This document shows, one piece after another, positions 1 through 5,562 of a stretch of DNA of 5,562 bases; the first letter of the stretch is position 1, and each line of letters begins with the position of its first letter. The notes below the pieces were generated by a model. That model saw only the letters and a program-made list of their open reading frames with translations. It made no database searches and had not been told where the DNA came from. The stretch covers positions 1-5,562 of the forward strand of contig JAQGOX010000087.1 in the NCBI GenBank assembly GCA_028293365.1, written 5' to 3'. Origin of the DNA: Verrucomicrobiales bacterium. GTDB lineage: Bacteria; Verrucomicrobiota; Verrucomicrobiia; Limisphaerales; SXQI01. Both the position numbers and the translations under genes were made by a program.

Positions 1-707
1 AATCCACTGGGGCGCAATGCGAGGAAACCGTCCGAGAAATGACCAAGAGCCAGGCTCGCGCAAAGCGCCAGGTAAACAACAAACGCAGGCAGTAGCGCGA
101 AAACATTTAGCAGCAAAAACGCGCACAAATTCAACCAGCTAAATGCCCGGGTTTCAAGATGCTCGACCGTGACGATTGGCCAGCGGAGCTTCCCCTCGAC
201 CCGCAGCCGCCGCACAATGCTGAGAGCGAGCGCGACTTGAAGCAAAGAACGAGTCCAGTCCATCTGCAGGAGCCAATGGTGCCGATAGATCAAAACCGGA
301 AACACAGCGAGCAGATCCAGCGCGGTGAAAAGTATAATCGGCAGAAATATGCGTTTGGGGACAATCGGCGTGAGGCCAACCAGTCCATAGACCAGCATCA
401 CCGCGAGGAATGTCAGGAAGGTTAGAATCCCGCTGGCCGTCGTGAGGAAATGAAGGTCGAGAAAAAGAACCAAAGAGTCATCCAGCAGCGAAAAAACTCC
501 AGCAACCAAAAAAAGCACCAGACATAAACTCAGGAGAACGGCCGTCGCTTTCCGCGAGGATGAGGTCGCGCGCATTTGTGGCAGTGGCGCATCGGAAATC
601 GTCGGCGGCACGGATGCTGCACTGGCTGCCAGCGCCGGTGCCGTATCGGGATTGGTCGAAGGCAACGGAGGGTTTGGTGGCGGCACTGGATTAGTCGGCA
701 GATTCAT
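1..707 (-). CDS. Hypothetical multi-spanning membrane protein, C-terminus cut off by the window edge
   Basis: I translated this frame by hand. It stays open for 235 codons from the ATG at 707 to the left edge, so the C-terminus is missing. Residues 1-45 are rich in Pro, Ala, Ser and Thr (start MNLPTNPVPPPNPPLPS) and look like a disordered tail. A basic patch (residues 51-53, SRK) precedes the first hydrophobic helix at about 54-75. Further helices lie at about 86-112, 119-141 and 190-222, with a weaker hydrophobic stretch at 153-166. A charged loop at 167-188 (RRLRVEGKLRW) separates the last two. This pattern indicates an integral inner-membrane protein. I recognise no family, enzyme motif or transporter signature. 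The start is uncertain: GAGG sits only 1 base before the ATG, and an in-frame ATG at 770 would add 21 Arg-rich residues. It follows the kinase gene on the same strand after 157 bases and could be co-transcribed with it. Confidence 0.75.
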   Translation of the reverse strand, partial: MNLPTNPVPPPNPPLPSTNPDTAPALAASAASVPPTISDAPLPQMRATSSSRKATAVLLSLCLVLFLVAGVFSLLDDSLVLFLDLHFLTTASGILTFLTFLAVMLVYGLVGLTPIVPKRIFLPIILFTALDLLAVFPVLIYRHHWLLQMDWTRSLLQVALALSIVRRLRVEGKLRWPIVTVEHLETRAFSWLNLCAFLLLNVFALLPAFVVYLALCASLALGHFSDGFLALRPSG

Positions 708-864
708 GCCTCGGTCACGAACAACCCGACGGATGATGAAGCGCCGCTGACTGCGGGGAGATTCGCGCATCCAGGGGCGCAGGCCGCTTTAATTCCATCT
801 GCCTACCATGCTCGATTTATGCGGCGCTTGCAAGGAACCACCGCGCGATCGAAAAGCTAAAGTA

Positions 865-2778
865 TTAAGTCGGCGGAAATGCGAGCAGTCTCTGCAAAGT
901 CCCCAATAGCTCGGCTGGCGGACAAGGCGTTTTGAGAAAAGCCCCTCTGCCTTTCCATTCTCCGCGCAGGTGAACCGCCTCGTCCGTCGCCTTTAAGCAA
1001 ATAATAGTAACGTTTGGTAACCGTTTGAATATATTATCTATCCAACCGCCGAGGTTCAACTCCGGCGTTGGCAGGTCGATAATCAAAGCCGCGATTTTCT
1101 CCTGACATCTTTCGAGTTGCGCAAGTGCTTCGAATCCGCCTGTGGCGGTCACAACTCTGTAATCGTGGGCCTCAAGAAGTTCCTTGGTCATTTCGAGTAA
1201 TGCGTATTCCTCATTAATGAGAAGTATTCCCTGGCCCTGCCCACAACCTGCCGGGTTCATAAAAACGTTATTCTTCTCGTCCGAGCGCTTCCCGTCTGCA
1301 GCGGGAAGAAAAACTCGAAATGTCGTCCCCCTGCCAATTGCAGTTTCTAATTCAAGGTAGCCCTGGTGATTTCGAACAATAGTGGCCACCGTGGAAAGTC
1401 CGAGCCCCGATCCCTTATCGATTGATTTCGTTGTGAAAAATGGCTCGAAGATGTGGGCCGCTATCTCAGGCGGGATTCCTGTGCCGGTATCGGACACCGC
1501 CAATTCCACAAAATTTCCCGTAACGGGTCTTTTCTGACCCTGTATCACTCGGTCGGAAAAAATCGTGTTGCTAATTTTGATCGCCAGTTTGCCGCCACCG
1601 GGCATTGCGTCACGAGCGTTAACACAAAGGTTCAGGAGAATTTGATGAAACTGGGTGCGATCCCCCGAAACCGAGAATAGACCCTGCTGAACCTCGGACT
1701 CGATTTTGACGTTACCCGGGAATGCTTTAAACGAAAGGTTCGTGAGATCACTCAGAAGGGATGCAAAGTCCAATTCCGTTTCGGGCGGCTTTGTTCCGCT
1801 CGCGAATTGAAGGATTTGTTTCACTAGATCGGCCCCTTTTTGGGCGTTTTTTTTCACGACGTTGACCATTCGCAGGTCGTTGGGAAATGTCAGTTGGGTC
1901 TGAAGTATCCCCGAAGCCAACAATATGGGTGTAAGGACATTGTTCAAATCGTGCGCGATGCCGCCTGCCATTGCACCGATGCAATCCACGCGTTGGCTCC
2001 TGAGAATCTGAGATTCAAGATTCTTCTTTTCCGTAATGTCTGTGTTTATATTAAGGATTGCCAGCGGCGCGCCATGCACATCCCGAAGCAACGTGCGCCG
2101 ACTTGCCACATGAATTTGCTTTCCCGCCTTCGTAATCTGGGTTAATTCACCCACCCATTCGCCTTTTTCGAGAACAGCGTCCCAAATGTGATCCCTGCGC
2201 GAGGGGTTCGAGCCATAAAGAAGTTCACAAGCACGTTTTCCAATCACTTCGCTTGAATTCCAGCCATAAATTCGTTCAGAAGCCTTGTTCCAATAGGTGA
2301 TATATTGATCGATATTCCGAACGTAAATAGCGTCCTGAGCCTGATTTAACAGTTCGGCCTGCTGCCTGATCTGCAGTTCATTTTTGGATCGTTCCGCCCG
2401 CTCCAACGCCTCCTTCCGCGCCCGGAGTATGGCTGTGCTCAATCGCTGCACCCGATCCTTCAAGACATAATCAACCGCGCCTTTCCTAAGGGACTCAACG
2501 GCTCTCTCTTCACCGATCGTTCCGGAAAGAAACAAGAAAGGCACTTCAGGCTTCAATTGCCTGGCGAAGTCTAAAGCCCGCAGGCCGTCGAATTCCGGCA
2601 TGGAAAAATCTGAGAGGATAATATCATAGGAGCCCTCCTGAAGTGCTTTTTCGAAGGCTTTTTTTGTTGAAACATGGTCGAGCTCGACATCAACCAGGTC
2701 TTTTTCGAGTATGATACGAACCAATTCCGCATCGTTCCCGTTGTCTTCGAGATGAAGGATTCGCAATGCGTTACTCAT
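865..2778 (-). CDS. Hybrid histidine kinase: receiver-PAS-HisKA-HATPase-receiver
   Basis: A 637-residue soluble two-component kinase with no signal peptide or membrane helix. Residues 5-120 are an intact receiver: acidic pair E11/D12, phospho-acceptor D57 (LSDFSMPEFDG), S85 and K107. A charged helical linker (about 112-145) leads to a PAS domain (about 143-250, ending NTDITEKKNLE). The dimerisation/phosphotransfer helix carries H276 in AGGIAHDLNN. The ATPase domain follows, with N box around N387 (NLCVNARDAM), G1 DTGTGIP at 430-436, F box IFEPFFTTK at 443-451 and G2 GSGLGL at 456-461. All catalytic boxes are present, so it should autophosphorylate. Residues 515-633 form a second receiver with D568 and K616 kept, but NEE (522-524) replaces the usual DDE and the Thr/Ser switch position looks lost. 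There is no DNA-binding output domain. Input to the first receiver and PAS is probably cytoplasmic. The start is firm: an in-frame TGA lies 9 bases upstream and AGGGTG is well placed. Partners are not visible here. Confidence 0.95.
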   Translation of the reverse strand: MSNALRILHLEDNGNDAELVRIILEKDLVDVELDHVSTKKAFEKALQEGSYDIILSDFSMPEFDGLRALDFARQLKPEVPFLFLSGTIGEERAVESLRKGAVDYVLKDRVQRLSTAILRARKEALERAERSKNELQIRQQAELLNQAQDAIYVRNIDQYITYWNKASERIYGWNSSEVIGKRACELLYGSNPSRRDHIWDAVLEKGEWVGELTQITKAGKQIHVASRRTLLRDVHGAPLAILNINTDITEKKNLESQILRSQRVDCIGAMAGGIAHDLNNVLTPILLASGILQTQLTFPNDLRMVNVVKKNAQKGADLVKQILQFASGTKPPETELDFASLLSDLTNLSFKAFPGNVKIESEVQQGLFSVSGDRTQFHQILLNLCVNARDAMPGGGKLAIKISNTIFSDRVIQGQKRPVTGNFVELAVSDTGTGIPPEIAAHIFEPFFTTKSIDKGSGLGLSTVATIVRNHQGYLELETAIGRGTTFRVFLPAADGKRSDEKNNVFMNPAGCGQGQGILLINEEYALLEMTKELLEAHDYRVVTATGGFEALAQLERCQEKIAALIIDLPTPELNLGGWIDNIFKRLPNVTIICLKATDEAVHLRGEWKGRGAFLKTPCPPAELLGTLQRLLAFPPT

Positions 2779-2784
2779 ACTATT

Positions 2785-2791
2785 TCACCCT
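2785..2791 (-). promoter_or_regulatory. Ribosome binding site of the hybrid kinase
   Basis: On the minus strand AGGGTGA lies 6 bases before the ATG at 2778. The same string AGGGTGAAAT precedes the sigma gene start. Together with the in-frame TGA just upstream it fixes the start of the kinase. Confidence 0.7.
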
Positions 2792-2819
2792 TTTTATTGA
2801 CTCATTCGCAAATAGCTCC

Positions 2820-2884
2820 TTTTCCCTATCCAACGAAACCACTGGATCGTCAAAATCGGGAAACAGTTACTATTTTCCCCTATC
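2820..2884 (-). repeat. Pair of spaced direct repeats GATAGGG(G)AAAA upstream of the kinase
   Basis: On the minus strand GATAGGGGAAAA (2884-2873) recurs as GATAGGGAAAA (2830-2820), differing by one G. The copies are 53-54 bases apart, close to five helical turns, so they would face the same side of the DNA. They lie downstream of the candidate -24/-12 element and upstream of the ribosome binding site. They could be binding sites for a regulator or part of the 5' leader. No known regulator site is recognised. Confidence 0.3.
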
Positions 2885-2892
2885 TCGACAAA

Positions 2893-2908
2893 AGCTATTC
2901 TTGTGCCA
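2893..2908 (-). promoter_or_regulatory. Candidate sigma-54 (RpoN) -24/-12 promoter for the kinase
   Basis: The minus strand reads TGGCACAAGAATAGCT. It has a full TGGCAC -24 box and, after exactly the required GG-N10-GC spacing, TAGCT in place of the consensus TTGCW. Transcription would begin near 2882, about 100 bases before the kinase ATG. Sigma-54 promoters also need an activator (AAA+ enhancer-binding protein), and none is encoded in the window. One 16-base match in a 301-bp gap could be chance, so this is only a candidate. Confidence 0.35.
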
Positions 2909-3079
2909 TCCTCGCCGGAAGCAAGCCGCGAAGGCTGTCTTGAATAAGGCCTGGGGTCGGTGAAATCCTGAAACTAGTCTTTCCTTTGCCTGAAATCTTC
3001 CCGTTCAGTTGCCTTCGCTTAGCGCGCAAGACAAGTAAAAATGATTAAAGCTTTTTAAAAGGATGCTTCAACAGTCCGA

Positions 3080-5443
3080 TCAATTGGACTTGCGCTCGAT
3101 TCCGATCATTTCAAGATGTTGCGAAATCGAGCTTTTGGAGATGAATGCATCGTATAGTGTGCGATCACTGTAGAGCACGTCCATCATTTCTCGGATTCGT
3201 GCAGTGCGCGCATGTGATCGTTGCGAAAGGTATAGTCGGTACGGTTCGACCGCAGCATCACTTTTGCCCGTAGAAGTTATGGCACTCTCAAGGGCGTCCC
3301 GGAACAAGCTGGTTGAATTTCTATCAAGGAAAAGTCCCGGATGATCCATTTGAGTTGCTGCAATTTCAATTGAATTTAAGGTGGAATCCAGATCGATTCT
3401 GCGCTCATCCATCCGATCGATTATTTGATCAAGATAAGTAATCGCTTCGGGTGATGGAGGTTTTTTCAGGGCCAAAACATGTGCAATTTCCCCCACGCCT
3501 TCCGTTCTGCCTTCCCTGAGTCGTTCAACCAGGGCTTCAGGCCTGATTTGCCAGAGGAGTTTGATCGCCTCTTCATCTTTGAAGTTCTCGACGGCATCGA
3601 GAATCGCAGGCAGCGGTGGTGAGGCTTGATTTTTGTTTTGGCCAAGTGCCCAGGCCGCGTCGCCGACGGATTCGCGATATTTAAGACCTTCGACCAACTC
3701 CTCGTAGGTCGCTTTGCCATTTTGCGCTTTGGATGCAAGCTCGACACCCTTCACATGCGCGGAGATTGAGCTTTTGATTTCCGGGGATTCCGTTTGGGAG
3801 GCCGGGTCGATTTCTCCAATCGTCCTAAAGGCCGCCGTCTTGACCTCACTATCGACTGTTTGTGCGTGGGCGATTTCATTCAACGGTCCAACGGATGCGG
3901 GATCTCGAAGCAGACGCAGGCTCTCGATTGCAGCAAGCCTCCATTGTTTGTTCTCGGCGGATCTGAACCCTGGCCATGAGCTGCCACCAAATGATTCCGG
4001 GCTTTTAAGTGCGGTTATAATATTCGTGAAGATAGCGGGCTCACTCGGGCTATGCAGGCATGCCAAAATCAAGGCACCGCGTGCTTGCGATTCGGGATTA
4101 TTACCCTGCAATAGCTCAAACAGTTTGCCGCGGTACTCCGTTTCAATTACGGGATTATTTTCGATCAGCCTTGCGACGATCGAATCAGTCAACATAGTCA
4201 ACTCTATTCCCTCTTGCCCGGCGGACATTCTCAGTCTCTCAAAGAATGTGGGAATTGTGCTGGAGTCTGGATCAATCGCAGCAAATAGGTCTATCACTCC
4301 CGTGCCGAGCATATGAAGGTCCCCGGCATCGTATAGAACCAGCATATCCCGAAGGGTTTCACTCGCCTCGGCTCCCAGAACAATTAATCCGTGAGCGCCC
4401 AATCTCATTGAATTCGGCGTATGTGAGCTGCGCAAACCCGCAAACATTTCCATTAGCACCGGAATCGCCAGCCGTCGCGATCGTCCGTAGCGAGCGAGCG
4501 CTTCATCGACACGTTGATAGGGGGGCGTCCGGGAAGACCATGGATCGCGAAGCGCTTTTCGCAAAGCTTCCGCCGCTTCGTCGAGATTGAACGGCTCCGT
4601 GGCTTGACCGGTTTGAATTGTTTCCACCGGCTGCTTTATCAATGCTGCGTCGAACGTTTTCGAAACGGGTTTCGATTGGGGAATGGAAACTGAAACAATC
4701 ACAATTCCCATACTCGCAACGATCAGTGAAATAGAGGCCAGTTTTAGGTAATGTGTCATTCCCGACTTCGGTTTTGAAAACGAGCGTTCAGATCGATTCT
4801 CCGGACGCATCATTTCCCTTCGTGCCTGATCAAAAAGCATCGAAGGAACTGAAGCGCGCGATTTTTCGGACAGGAGCGTGGCAATCGCGATGGATGAAAC
4901 CGTAATCCCTCGCTTTGCGAACAGGTTTCTAAGTTTCTCCAAACCGCGTGAGATCCGCATTCTGGCGGCCTCCTCGGAGATTCCCAATGCCGCGGCGAGT
5001 TCGCCTATAGGTTTTTGGTCTAAGAACCGCAAAACAATCGCGCCGCGCTCTTTCTCCGGAAGTAGATTGATGACCTCATCAATATGCGGGGATAATTCAT
5101 CCCATATATTTTCACTGTCTGCATTTGTGAATGATGATTGCATGCAAGCGGCCTGTTGTTCGCGGACTCGACGGCGTTGCTCATACCGAATTGCTTTTTG
5201 CGCGATGTAGAAGGTCGTTCTGCAGAGCCACGCACCGAGAATGGTTTCCCGGGAAATATCACCGGCCTTTCGTGCGAGGGTGCAAAAAGTTTGCTGGGCA
5301 ATCTCATCAGCAAGAGAGCTATCACCGCAGGTTTGCCGCATCGCTACGCCATAAACCAATGGAAGGTGAAGTTTAAGCAACTCAGTGAACGCGCTTTCAG
5401 AGCCCGTCTCAGAAAACTGGTATAATAGCTCCAGGTCTTTCAT
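3080..5443 (-). CDS. ECF-like sigma factor fused to a transmembrane helix and a HEAT-repeat domain
   Basis: A 787-residue protein, about four times the usual ECF sigma length. Residues about 15-95 are sigma region 2: DEIAQQTFCTLARKAG for core binding and GAWLCRTTFYIAQKAIRYEQRRR for -10 recognition. Residues about 118-175 are sigma region 4, with LPEKERGAIVLRF and a helix-turn-helix (PIGELAAALGISEEAARMRI). A hydrophobic segment (180-191) follows, then a basic stretch and a clear membrane helix at about 232-254. Positive charges before the helix predict the N-terminus inside and the C-terminus outside. Residues about 285-780 are a helical, HEAT/PBS-lyase-like array, clearest at 500-548 (WRLAAIESLRLLRDPASVGP, then KTAAFRTIGEID), with weaker units near 324-480 and 592-645. 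That part has a single Cys (C462), whereas the sigma part has four. Related fused sigma factors occur in Verrucomicrobiota. I infer that the outer domain senses a signal and controls the tethered sigma part, perhaps by proteolytic release. The start is firm: in-frame TAG 9 bases upstream and a good AGGGTG. Confidence 0.9.
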   Translation of the reverse strand: MKDLELLYQFSETGSESAFTELLKLHLPLVYGVAMRQTCGDSSLADEIAQQTFCTLARKAGDISRETILGAWLCRTTFYIAQKAIRYEQRRRVREQQAACMQSSFTNADSENIWDELSPHIDEVINLLPEKERGAIVLRFLDQKPIGELAAALGISEEAARMRISRGLEKLRNLFAKRGITVSSIAIATLLSEKSRASVPSMLFDQARREMMRPENRSERSFSKPKSGMTHYLKLASISLIVASMGIVIVSVSIPQSKPVSKTFDAALIKQPVETIQTGQATEPFNLDEAAEALRKALRDPWSSRTPPYQRVDEALARYGRSRRLAIPVLMEMFAGLRSSHTPNSMRLGAHGLIVLGAEASETLRDMLVLYDAGDLHMLGTGVIDLFAAIDPDSSTIPTFFERLRMSAGQEGIELTMLTDSIVARLIENNPVIETEYRGKLFELLQGNNPESQARGALILACLHSPSEPAIFTNIITALKSPESFGGSSWPGFRSAENKQWRLAAIESLRLLRDPASVGPLNEIAHAQTVDSEVKTAAFRTIGEIDPASQTESPEIKSSISAHVKGVELASKAQNGKATYEELVEGLKYRESVGDAAWALGQNKNQASPPLPAILDAVENFKDEEAIKLLWQIRPEALVERLREGRTEGVGEIAHVLALKKPPSPEAITYLDQIIDRMDERRIDLDSTLNSIEIAATQMDHPGLFLDRNSTSLFRDALESAITSTGKSDAAVEPYRLYLSQRSHARTARIREMMDVLYSDRTLYDAFISKSSISQHLEMIGIERKSN

Positions 5444-5445
5444 TT

Positions 5446-5451
5446 CACCCT
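5446..5451 (-). promoter_or_regulatory. Ribosome binding site of the sigma gene
   Basis: On the minus strand AGGGTG ends 2 bases before the ATG at 5443, within AGGGTGAAATG; counted from the AGGG core the spacer is 4 bases, which is rather short. An in-frame TAG 9 bases before the ATG rules out a longer protein. Confidence 0.6.
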
Positions 5452-5477
5452 ATATCCCCGCCTGCGCGGAAACTGTA

Positions 5478-5541
5478 ACGAGAGATTTTTAAGATTTCTT
5501 CTGGAATCACTGTCGCAGTAAAGTTTTGACATCACGAGAGA
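5478..5541. repeat. Spaced 8-bp direct repeat ACGAGAGA in the sigma gene upstream region
   Basis: ACGAGAGA occurs on the plus strand at 5478-5485 and 5534-5541, 56 bases apart, in the 119 bases before the sigma gene. On the transcribed strand both read TCTCTCGT, the first-met copy in TTTCTCTCGTGA and the second in AATCTCTCGTTA. They could be operator or promoter elements for autoregulation. An 8-bp match in a region this size is not rare, so support is weak. No clear -35/-10 pair was found here. Confidence 0.25.
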
Positions 5542-5562
5542 AACGTGCAACCGATTCGACTC

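Larger units (their letters stand above)
2779..3079. other. 301-bp intergenic region between sigma gene and kinase gene
   Basis: No credible gene is seen here; plus-strand frames that cross it have no ribosome binding site and run into the kinase gene antisense. The end near the sigma stop codon is AT-rich (3037-3060). I find no hairpin followed by a T-run that would make a convincing terminator for the sigma gene. The half near the kinase holds a candidate -24/-12 promoter (2893-2908), a repeated GATAGGG(G)AAAA motif, and the kinase ribosome binding site. The length and content suggest the kinase has its own promoter rather than depending on read-through from the sigma gene. Confidence 0.6.

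Noticed and set aside
705..770. In-frame upstream ATG at 770 as the true start of the left membrane protein
   Set aside because: No ribosome binding site precedes it, and the added 21 residues are unusually rich in Arg (about 8 of 21), as expected of non-coding sequence. It cannot be excluded, since the ATG at 707 also lacks a well-spaced site.
715..798. A 27-codon minus-strand frame (ATG at 798, preceded by AGGCAG) between the kinase and the left membrane gene, possible leader peptide
   Set aside because: It overlaps the possible upstream start region of the membrane gene in another frame, has no recognisable sequence, and frames of this length are expected by chance in GC-rich DNA.
576..860. 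94-codon plus-strand frame near the left side
   Set aside because: Its translation is Arg/Trp-rich and without pattern, and it lies antisense to the N-terminus of the membrane protein.
2825..2853. Sigma-70 promoter TTGACG-N17-GATAGG upstream of the kinase
   Set aside because: The -35 box is good but the -10 matches only about 3 of 6 positions, so it is weaker than the -24/-12 candidate. It remains an alternative.
2811..2899. Inverted repeat AATAGCT / AGCTATT with a 75-bp spacer
   Set aside because: Seven matching bases over this distance are easily due to chance, and the right arm is part of the candidate -12 box.
3043..3060. AT-rich near-palindrome around AAAGCTTT just after the sigma gene as a terminator
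   Set aside because: The stem would be short and all A/T apart from the central GC, with no loop and no following T-run of the right kind.
3714..4316. 200-codon plus-strand open frame inside the sigma gene
   Set aside because: It is fully antisense to a well-supported coding region with clear HEAT-like repeats, and its translation shows no domain. The same holds for the other plus-strand frames at 1453-1680, 1840-2145, 4246-4590 and 4878-5425.

Overview
The window holds three genes, all on the minus strand: a left-edge partial membrane protein, a soluble hybrid histidine kinase, and a large membrane-tethered ECF-type sigma factor. The best guess for the source is the Verrucomicrobiota (Pedosphaera/Limisphaerales-like). 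The main reason is the sigma factor. Its sigma-2 and sigma-4 wording, followed by a hydrophobic segment, a transmembrane helix and a long C-terminal domain, resembles the expanded 'sigma-70 family' proteins I recall from that phylum. This is recognition from memory, not a search. GC content looks moderate, with AT-rich intergenic stretches.

Reading in the direction of transcription (right to left): bases 5562-5444 are upstream of the sigma gene and contain a spaced 8-bp direct repeat. Bases 5443-3080 encode a 787-residue protein with sigma-2 and sigma-4 domains, one transmembrane helix and about 530 residues of HEAT-like helical repeats that should lie outside the cytoplasm. Bases 3079-2779 are a 301-bp gap with a candidate sigma-54 type -24/-12 element and a second pair of spaced repeats. 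Bases 2778-865 encode a 637-residue kinase with the order receiver, PAS, HisKA, HATPase, degenerate receiver. Bases 864-708 are a short gap. Bases 707-1 encode at least 235 residues of an unrecognised multi-spanning membrane protein with a Pro/Ala-rich N-terminus, running off the left edge.

The two regulatory genes look separately transcribed: the gap between them is long and each has its own ribosome binding site of the same form (AGGGTGAAAT). No anti-sigma gene and no DNA-binding response regulator is visible. The sigma protein probably carries its own sensory or inhibitory part, and the kinase must pass its signal to a partner encoded elsewhere. I see no tRNA, rRNA, CRISPR array or insertion sequence. 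The most unusual item is the sigma/transmembrane/HEAT fusion.
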